Below, piece by piece: positions 57,984-64,000 of a stretch of 64,000 nucleotides of DNA (positions are counted from its first letter, which is position 1; every line of letters starts with the position of its first letter). Under the pieces are notes generated by a model. The model did no database searches. It had not been told where the DNA came from and saw nothing but the letters and a program-made list of their open reading frames with translations. Source of the DNA: Chloroflexi bacterium TSY (GTDB lineage Bacteria; Chloroflexota; Anaerolineae; Caldilineales; Caldilineaceae); assembly GCA_019217005.1 (NCBI GenBank), contig JAHBNG010000028.1:79368-143367 (forward strand). The letters run 5' to 3'. The position numbers and the translations under genes are program-made.

Positions 57984-58387
57984 TTGATAATCTCCTCGCG
58001 TTCAATATTAACGACAAGCAGTTTGAGTTGGCGGCGTTGGACAATTTGGCTGGTTGCTTTTCTCGTAAAATATGCGCTGTAAGTTAAACCGCTGATCGCA
58101 ATATAGAGATCATGTTCCAATCCAGCGAGTGCGATCATGTCAAGATAAATTTCATATTGCCCAACAGCCTGCTGTGGTTTACGCATAAATGATCGGCCAC
58201 CAAACGTCTTGATTTCTACAATAATTTTCCGACCATCTTTCTCCGCAAGAAAAGGACCACGTTCAGCAACAAGATCTGCAAAGATACCCAACTCTTCATG
58301 TTCAATATGGAGATGTTCTTTCGTAATAGTCCACCCGTCGTTGATGAGCGCGTTCTTAACGGCATCGTGAATTTTGTCTTTTGCCAT
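57971..58387 (-). CDS. xisH: XisH family protein
   Basis: 138 residues from the ATG at 58387: MAKDKIHDAVKNALINDGWT, then GIFADLVAERGPFLAEKDGR and KIIVEIKTFGGRSFMRKPQQ. The D...ExK spacing matches a PD-(D/E)XK nuclease fold, as in known XisH. It precedes xisI with overlapping frames. The upstream neighbour is the divergent PAP2 gene. Confidence 0.92.
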   Translation of the reverse strand: MAKDKIHDAVKNALINDGWTITKEHLHIEHEELGIFADLVAERGPFLAEKDGRKIIVEIKTFGGRSFMRKPQQAVGQYEIYLDMIALAGLEHDLYIAISGLTYSAYFTRKATSQIVQRRQLKLLVVNIEREEIIKWLE

Positions 58388-58424
58388 GCTAATATTATAC
58401 CGTACGTACACATACTGATAAAAT

Positions 58425-59596
58425 ATGCCAGAATCCATCCTAAAATGGGGAATCAGTCTAATCCTTGCTCTGCAAGATTGGGGTGATTGGCTGATCACCC
58501 CAATGAACATATTGACCTTCCTCGGCGATCAAGACTTCTTTCTCATCGCGCTCCCGCTCGTCTACTGGTGCTGGAATCGGCGACTCGGTGTCTGGCTTGG
58601 TGTCATGCTCGTCTTGAGTTTTCAGATTGCGCTGCTGCTCAAAGTTGTCTTTCATAGTCCACGTCCGGGGGTGGTTCAGAATTAGGTTTACACTTTTGAT
58701 ACATAGATAAAAATCTATATTGAGGTCATTTTCTGCCTGAGCATGGCTCAAAGTAGAAAATATAAACATCTTTTCTCTTTGCAAAAATGTAAACCTAATT
58801 GTCCGCCTAAAATGAACCACCCCCACGTCCGTATTGGTATGATCCACGAGTTCAGCTGCTGATGGGAGGCGAAACAACCTTTGGATTGCCCTCTGCCCAT
58901 GCGCAAACTGCTGTCACATTTTGGGCGCTATTTGCCTATCATATTCGCCAAAGATGGGCTTGGGTTGCGGCAACTATCTTAATATTCCTATTGGGATTCT
59001 CTCGGCTCTATTTGGGTGTCCATTTCCCGACAGATGTGCTATTGGGCTGGATTATTGGATTGATTCTGTTGGGACTATTTATTCGCTGGTGGAGACCCAT
59101 TACGACTTGGGTGCAATCTCTAATGTTACCCATCCAGATTCTGCTCTTTTTTGTCATTACATCACTGACGGTTGCTCTCACTTTTCCCATCTATACTGCC
59201 ATAGAAGGTCGCTGGCCCTTACCAGAATTGTGGATGGCAAATGCGTTGCAACAGACACCCGATGAGCCAATTCATCCCTTTACGTTTGCTGATTCGGTCA
59301 CCGGTGCTGGCGCTCTATTTGGCATGTTGGCCGGTGTTGTGTGGCTCGAACGTGGTCGTGGATTTAGCCCTAGTGGTCTATGGTGGCAATTGCTCCTACG
59401 CATTCTCATCGGGCTCATTGGTCTCCTACTCATTTGGCAAGGACTTGACGCACTCTTCAGCATCTTTGCGACTGATGAATCGCTTCCAGGCTATCTATTG
59501 CGCTATATTCGTTATACATTGGTCGGTCTGTGGATTGCATATTGGGCACCGACGCTTTTTGTTCGATGGGGACTTGCGGCACCAGCAAAGGAATAA
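58425..59596 (+). pseudogene. PAP2-family membrane phosphatase split by a short element
   Basis: Part 1 (58425-58667) ends LLLKVVFHSPRP, and part 2 resumes YWYDPRVQLLMGG. Removing the element plus one CACGTCCG copy joins them in frame (335 residues). PAP2 signatures: KVVFHSPRP (first motif), GLPSAHAQTAVTFW (second) and FSRLYLGVHFPTDVLLGW (third). Many membrane helices follow, including a longer C-terminal part. It would dephosphorylate lipid phosphates such as undecaprenyl pyrophosphate or phosphatidate. The break falls inside the first active-site motif, so this copy is dead. Confidence 0.9.
58668..58823 (+). repeat. Non-autonomous element A, copy 3 (156 bp), in the PAP2 gene
   Basis: Same ends as the other copies; CACGTCCG on both sides (58660-58667, 58824-58831). 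One extra T within the interior accounts for the added base. Confidence 0.93.
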
Positions 59597-60346
59597 AAGC
59601 TCGGGCTAGTTGGAGAAGTCTTAGAAAATCTTAACCAATAATTATGAAACCAATCGAAATCATTGAGTCCGAGGTCGTCTATAAGTCGGTTGGCTCGACT
59701 CAGCTTCAAATGCATCTATTTATGATGCAAGAGCCAGCAGAAACAACAAACCCACGTGCGTGCATTCTGTTTTTTCATGGTGGTCGTTTTATTCAGGGAC
59801 ACCCTGCCCAATTTTACCCTCACTGTCGATATTTCGTATCACGCAACATGGTTGCGATCAGTGCTGAATATCGATTGCTGGGCAAAAACGCGACCTCAAT
59901 CACGGCGTGTCTAGCCGACTGCAAATCGGCCATTCGCTGGCTCCGGGTACATGCCGATCAACTGGCGCTTGACCCTGACAAGATTGTCGCGGCGGGGGGC
60001 TCGGCCGGGGCAAATTTAGCCGCCAATGCAGCCATGAACAGCAGCTTCGACGAATCAAACGAAGATCTCGATATCCGTTCTCAACCAGACGCACTTGTTT
60101 TGTTTAGTCCGGCGATTGTTCGGCCACAAGATGATGTTGACCTGATTGATGAGAGACTCTTTGCCGATCTGACAGCCAAACCTCAGTTGCCACCCATGTT
60201 GCTTTTACATGGGATCGACGATGAATTCTTTCCGGCAGAAGCAATGCAAGATTTTCGAGATCAGATAGCTGCCTACGGGAATCAGTGTGACTTGAAGCTA
60301 TTTTCTGGCGAAAAACATGGCTTCTTCAATTATCTTTACTTTCTGG

Positions 60347-60501
60347 GGGGTGGTTCAGAATTAGGTTTACACTTTTGATACATAGACAAAAATCTATATG
60401 AGGTCATTTTCTGCCTGAGCATGGCTCAAATTAGAAAATATAAACATCTTTTCTCTTTGCAAAAATGTAAACCTAATTGTCCGCCTAAAATGAACCACCC
60501 C
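60347..60501 (+). repeat. Non-autonomous element A, copy 4 (155 bp), inside the IS terminal repeat
   Basis: Ends as in the other copies; CTTTCTGG on both sides (60339-60346, 60502-60509). That target is part of the IS terminal repeat, so the short element arrived after the IS. Confidence 0.93.
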
Positions 60502-60595
60502 CTTTCTGGTAAAAGAAAAGAGATGAGGTGAGAAATGTGACAAAAAGCGGTTAGCGTTTCATCCTAAAGGTAGAGAACCCAAAAAGGAGGAAGGA

Positions 60596-61886
60596 ATGCT
60601 AACCGCGCCAGAAATAACTATAGCAGTACTGATGAATGTATTGCAAGTAACGCCGGTGGGAACAAACGTAAATGTAATGCGTCTGATGTGGGCGATGATG
60701 AATGGGTCGTTTCTGAAAAGTCGAGGAGCAATCCATAGTGGATTGAGTGAAAGCGGGTTTGAAGATGAGGAGCTCCGGCGAAGCTGGTGGAGCTTTCGAT
60801 ATGGATCATGGGATATTGCAAGCCTGCTCTCATCGTGGCAAGAAGAAGTGGAGTGGAAAGGGGAATGGGAGGCAAAAAAGTTAGAAGGATACCGAGTGAA
60901 AAGCATAGATATCACAGGGTTCTGGCGACCGAAGCTGCAAGGGAAAGTGAACCGACTCTATAACTCAACGGCTCGTCGGGCATTGCCCGCTCATCTTTGA
61001 GTGATGATAAGCTCGGGGAGATAGGCGGGAAACGAGTGCCACTGCTCAAGGCAATCATGAGATGCGAGGTAGGCACAAAGGAAAGTGAGTTTCGGAAAAG
61101 CTGCTGAAAGAGACCAAGAAATCACTGGAGTCAGACGAAGTGGCGGTGGTCGATGCCGGGTTTACAATCAGAGAAATGCTAGAAAGCGACGTCGACCGAT
61201 TTGTCCTTCGGGAAGCGATTAACTGCACAGCGCGCCGCAATGAGTTACCCGAACGTAAGGAAAAGGCAGACCACCCGAATATGGTGATATTGTGCGTCCG
61301 CTCTCTCGATGCTATAGGGAAAGCGACTCGAGGCCACAACTCCAGACTCGTTTGGTCAATTTGTCTATAGTGGTCGCCTGATTCGCTATCAAGCATGGCA
61401 CAATCTCGTCCCCAGGACAACCAAGGTGGATACAGCCAACCGCACCTATTCGATTTACGTCTTTCAGGATCCTGCTTATCACACACCTTTGGTTCTGGCG
61501 ACCGTCATGGCTTTACAAGCTGAAACCATTTATCTTTTCTATCTGGAGCGCTGGCCTGTTGAACATCCCCCCCCTTGGCTTCCAAGCAGATGATTGGCTT
61601 ACATCGTCAATTTGTTCATGCCGATGAGGCTTGCTTCCGCTTACCTGAACTGGGGCTGCTTGCTGGCAATCTTCTTTCCCATTTAGCCGCTTCTCTTCCT
61701 CCCATACCGACTGGCTACTGGGATCGAGAGCCTCAAGCCACTCCCGGCAGGCTGCGCCGCGTTCTCTCGAGTGCTCTTTTTCCAACTCCCGACCAACTCG
61801 ACCCTGACTTTCGGAAAAAGGCCTCGGTTTCACACCATTTACCTAAAGGCGTTCTCGCTCATCGCCGCCTCAATGCCGCTGCTTAA
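60596..61886 (+). pseudogene. Transposase remnant, many frameshifts
   Basis: It starts MLTAPEITIAVLMNVLQVTP after AAAAAGGAGGAAGG. VKSIDITGFWRPKLQGKVNR includes a likely first Asp; EVAVVDAGFTIREMLESDVD a second; a Glu candidate is in ETIYLFYLERWPVE. At least four frame changes separate these pieces. Ends RRLNAAA at 61886. Not active. Confidence 0.75.
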
Positions 61887-62182
61887 ACTAGCCGAGCACT
61901 ATTTTTACATTTTATCCCGTTTTTTCAGGGTGGATTCTTTTTTCCGCCCCTTTCGGTTTGCCCTTTGTCACTCAAGCCTTTACCAGAAAGTAAAGATTAT
62001 GGCAATCGTGAAAATCGACCGTTCTATGAAACCGTCTGCGCTGCTGACTCATTTTTGTCTCAACGTGGATTTTTGTCCGGCAATCCGACATTAGATTATG
62101 AGAATGTCGCTGCATTGCAAAACGGAATCGGCGGAACAAAAACGTGGCCCCAAGCAACTTAAACAAAACCATAAGGAATCAA

Positions 62183-62502
62183 ATGACAACTGACGACACA
62201 TCAAAAGTCCATGTCCATTGAACCAGCTAGGCGATATCGACTTACCCTACTCGTCAACCGATTCCAACGTGCTTTCTCGTGCGCCGGAATAGCCCGTCGA
62301 TTTAGCTCCTGGTGAACCCCTCAAGCTGCGGGTCTTTGTGGACAAAAGCGTGGTCGAAGTTTTGGTTAACGGCAAACAATGTGTTGCGCTGCGCGTCTAC
62401 CCAAGTCGGGCGGATTGTGTAGGCGTGTCGCTTCGCTTGCAAGGTGGAGATGCAAGTCTCAAATCGCTAAACGCACGGCAGATGGAGAATATTTACGAGT
62501 AG
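62183..62502 (+). pseudogene. GH32 (beta-fructosidase-like) remnant, mostly C-terminal
   Basis: It opens with an ATG at 62183 (MTTDDTSKVHVH, then a stop) that parallels the start of the second GH32 copy at 63418. From about 62305 the frame reads GEPLKLRVFVDKSVVEVLVN then GKQCVALRVYPSRADCVGVS and ends NARQMENIYE, the standard GH32 C-terminal sandwich motif. The barrel is missing, so a large internal deletion is inferred. Confidence 0.7.
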
Positions 62503-62514
62503 GGTCTATGTCAC

Positions 62515-62956
62515 TTAATGATGAGCAGCGGATTGTTCTACTTGCCGGTTGAGGCGGACAAGACGTGCTGCAACATCGGCAGGATTTGGTCCTTCTTTGG
62601 AATTCTTCGATTTCTTGGGAGATAGACGCAGAAATACGGCTACACTTGAGGACAAATTCATGATCGTTACCTAGAATCGTAATCTTTGACAACCCATCAG
62701 GGGTTTGAGGTTCGTAGTCTAATTTTAGCTCGTATGGTCCACCTTGCAACGGGCCAGACAGGTAGTCGCAACCACCACAGACAATTTTGTGTCCGTTGAG
62801 GTAATTACCCCGATGAATGATGAATGTTAGTACACTGTGTGTGATTGAATAGTTAATAACCCATAGATAGGCTTCTGTATTTGCTTGGAAGATCTCTTTA
62901 ACTTGCTCAATGGCAGCATTAAGCTTTTGGAGCCGATTCTCTTGGAGCATATTCAT
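62515..62956 (-). pseudogene. Uncharacterised protein with a C-terminal frameshift
   Basis: Frame 1 runs MLQENRLQKLNAAIEQVKEI to SASISQEIEEFQ; after a one-base slip near 62580 the better ending is EGPNPADVAARLVRLNRQVE and SAAHH, stop at 62515. Residues about 50-75 (NGHKIVCGGCDYLSGPLQGG) have three Cys-Gly positions. No family recognised. It follows the next upstream gene by 16 bp, so the two probably form a unit. The slip may be a sequence error. Confidence 0.5.
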
Positions 62957-62972
62957 CTATCGATATTCCTTA

Positions 62973-63359
62973 CTACCCTACACTCAATTCATCTTGCATT
63001 ATTATCCCATCTAAATAGAAGGTTGTCTTGCCAAGTAGAGCTTCATTTGAGACAATGATAAAGAACTCCCAGTTTGTCCAATTACCCTCACCAGCGCCCA
63101 ATGCCCCGTTCTGATAAATATCAGTAAGGACGATATCATCGGTGAGCATACCATCTGGATTGAAATGGATACTTTGGGCATTGTGCATCATGTCAACAAT
63201 CCGTTCTGCCATGACAACGGGATCTAACGTATTGTCATCTTCATAGATATCCCAATAAGTGGCGGCATTGGCATGTTGGGCAAATCGACCTAGAAGATGT
63301 CGATAGCCATGTGAAGGATGTTTGGTAAGTCCAAATGCGATACGTTTATAAACCCACAT
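62973..63359 (-). CDS. Uncharacterised protein
   Basis: 128 residues: MWVYKRIAFGLTKHPSHGYR, ATYWDIYEDDNTLDPVVMAE and NWTNWEFFIIVSNEALLGKT. Acidic, with mixed alpha/beta character and no membrane helix or signal. No known family is recognised. It is the first gene of a two-gene minus-strand unit that sits between two GH32 fragments. Could be an immunity or accessory protein, but nothing in the sequence proves that. Confidence 0.55.
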   Translation of the reverse strand: MWVYKRIAFGLTKHPSHGYRHLLGRFAQHANAATYWDIYEDDNTLDPVVMAERIVDMMHNAQSIHFNPDGMLTDDIVLTDIYQNGALGAGEGNWTNWEFFIIVSNEALLGKTTFYLDGIIMQDELSVG

Positions 63360-63417
63360 ATGGCAAATATATCAACGAATCTCTAATAATCAAAAGAATG
63401 TACAAGGAGAAACCATC

Positions 63418-64000
63418 GTGACAGTCTCAGAAAAAACCGACTATACATCAAAAGTCCCTTCTACACCTTTCCTGATACGCTGAAAAGAAAGCCGCTCTTG
63501 CAACGAACCCACTTATGCAACGGCTGCTCGCCTACCAAGACTTATGAAAACGATCCCATCGACCCATCTATCACTACGTCAACCCGAAGCAATGCTCAAC
63601 GATCCCAACGGACTCTGCCATTGGACGTTGGCATCTCTTCTATCAAGCCTATCCACCCCGAGGACACGCGCCAGCACTGGGGACACGCAGTCAGCGATGA
63701 TCTGATCCACTGGCGCGACCACCTTATGCGATCTACCCCAATCCTGAACGATGCTGTTTCTCAGGTTCGGCTTTGGTTGAGGAGGATCGAGTGATCATTT
63801 ACCACGGTACGATGGTTGGGAACATGGTAGCGACATCGAGCGACCCGCTTCTGCTCAATTGGGAAAAGTGGCCAACAAGGCGGTAATTCCGTTTGCCGAT
63901 CCTAATGACCCGCCTCTGGAGTACGGTCTTTGACCCTGTATTTGGAAGAAGGTGGCGTTTATTACTCACTCTGGTGGTACGTTGCCCAACCGGAATTGCC
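63418..64000 (+). pseudogene. GH32 (sucrose/fructan hydrolase-like) N-terminal part, frameshifted, runs off the window
   Basis: The GTG at 63418 follows AAGGAG. Reading across several slips gives YHYVNP, AMLNDPNGLC (the catalytic NDPNG nucleophile motif), HLFYQAYPP, QHWGHAVSDDLIHWRD and CFSGSALVEEDRVIIYHGTM, the ordered GH32 barrel motifs. At least five frame changes occur in 580 bases, so the gene is dead or the sequence is poor here. Such enzymes hydrolyse beta-fructosides. Confidence 0.75.

Larger units (their letters stand above)
60334..61995 (+). mobile_element. Degenerate IS (about 1.5 kb) carrying a nested 155-bp element
   Basis: The left end CTTTACTTTCTGGTAAAAG and inverted right end CTTTACTTTCTGGTAAAGG match at 17 of the first 18 or 19 bases. 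ATTAT flanks both sides (60329-60333, 61996-62000). Element A copy 4 lies inside the left terminal repeat. The transposase gene inside is broken in several places. Confidence 0.85.
59644..62162 (+). pseudogene. Esterase/lipase (BD-FAE/HSL-like) split by an IS
   Basis: Part 1 has ACILFFHGGRFIQGHPAQFY (oxyanion HGG motif), AAGGSAGANLAANAA with the nucleophile Ser, LLLHGIDDEFFPAEAM (acid) and EKHGFFNY (His). Part 2 (62001-62162) resumes GNRENRPFYETVCAADSFLS then QRGFLSGNPTLDY, the normal C-terminal helix. Removing the IS with its nested element and one ATTAT copy (1667 bp) gives a continuous 283-residue protein. It is broken right after the catalytic histidine, so residual activity of the first part is unlikely. 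Substrate unknown; GH32 fragments next to it hint at carbohydrate esters. Confidence 0.88.

Overview
The window reads as a chromosomal segment of a mesophilic, mid-GC bacterium, most likely a Chloroflexota member of the Caldilineae/Anaerolineae type. This rests on gene content and protein style (acid- and Ala/Glu/Thr-rich linkers after the lipobox, DUF4058, XisH/XisI, several phytanoyl-CoA-dioxygenase-like genes, a fused OppDF-type ATPase). There is no rRNA or tRNA gene to settle the taxonomy, so the placement is an inference.

Layout. 1-2.8 kb: a fatty acid desaturase gene split by a 2.2-kb IS. 3.1-14.5 kb: a CocE-type hydrolase, then a minus-strand catabolic cluster (HyuB, AAA/PD-(D/E)XK protein, PhyH-type dioxygenase, sugar isomerase/epimerase, GNAT, TPP-dependent enzyme, acetoacetyl-CoA synthetase). 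14.6-31.6 kb: a type III-A CRISPR-Cas region on the minus strand. It has three repeat clusters with a 37-nt repeat, cas6, a broken membrane CARF gene, a csm6-like gene split by an IS, csm5, csm4, csm3, csm2 with an in-frame amber codon, a frameshifted cas10, and an intact CARF-LuxR-HTH fusion. No cas1 or cas2 is present. 32.7-36.6 kb: a very large protein with two glycosidase-like barrels. 36.6-38.2 kb: a degenerate IS. 38.7-48.1 kb: DUF4058, an esterase, and a minus-strand cluster (CMD protein, TPR protein, Rieske oxygenase, amino-acid-type ABC binding protein and permease, a Cys-rich microprotein, PhyH-type dioxygenase). 48.6-55.4 kb: a complete peptide-type ABC importer. 55.4-58.4 kb: an island of small modules (vapBC-like, phd/relE-like, xisHI). 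58.4-64 kb: PAP2 phosphatase, an esterase and GH32 fragments, nearly all broken by insertions or frameshifts.

The dominant theme is mobile DNA. Five IS elements and at least five families of short non-autonomous elements can be delimited by terminal inverted repeats, and most by target duplications. For the desaturase, csm6-like, vapC-like, PAP2 and esterase genes, and for one CRISPR spacer, removing the element plus one target copy restores the original sequence or frame. A 155-bp element (four copies, each with its own 8-bp duplication) has the same termini and duplication length as the IS that split the csm6-like gene.

The CRISPR locus appears to be decaying in its nuclease effectors: the csm6-like gene is split, the membrane CARF gene is broken, and no HD motif is seen in Cas10. 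The Cas10 GGDD cyclase motif and a CARF protein fused to a LuxR-type DNA-binding domain remain. If the cas10 and csm2 lesions are sequencing artefacts or recoded, the surviving output would be cyclic-oligoadenylate-controlled transcription. Several single-base frameshifts lie at or near short homopolymers in ordinary metabolic genes, so assembly error must be excluded before individual frameshifts are called real.
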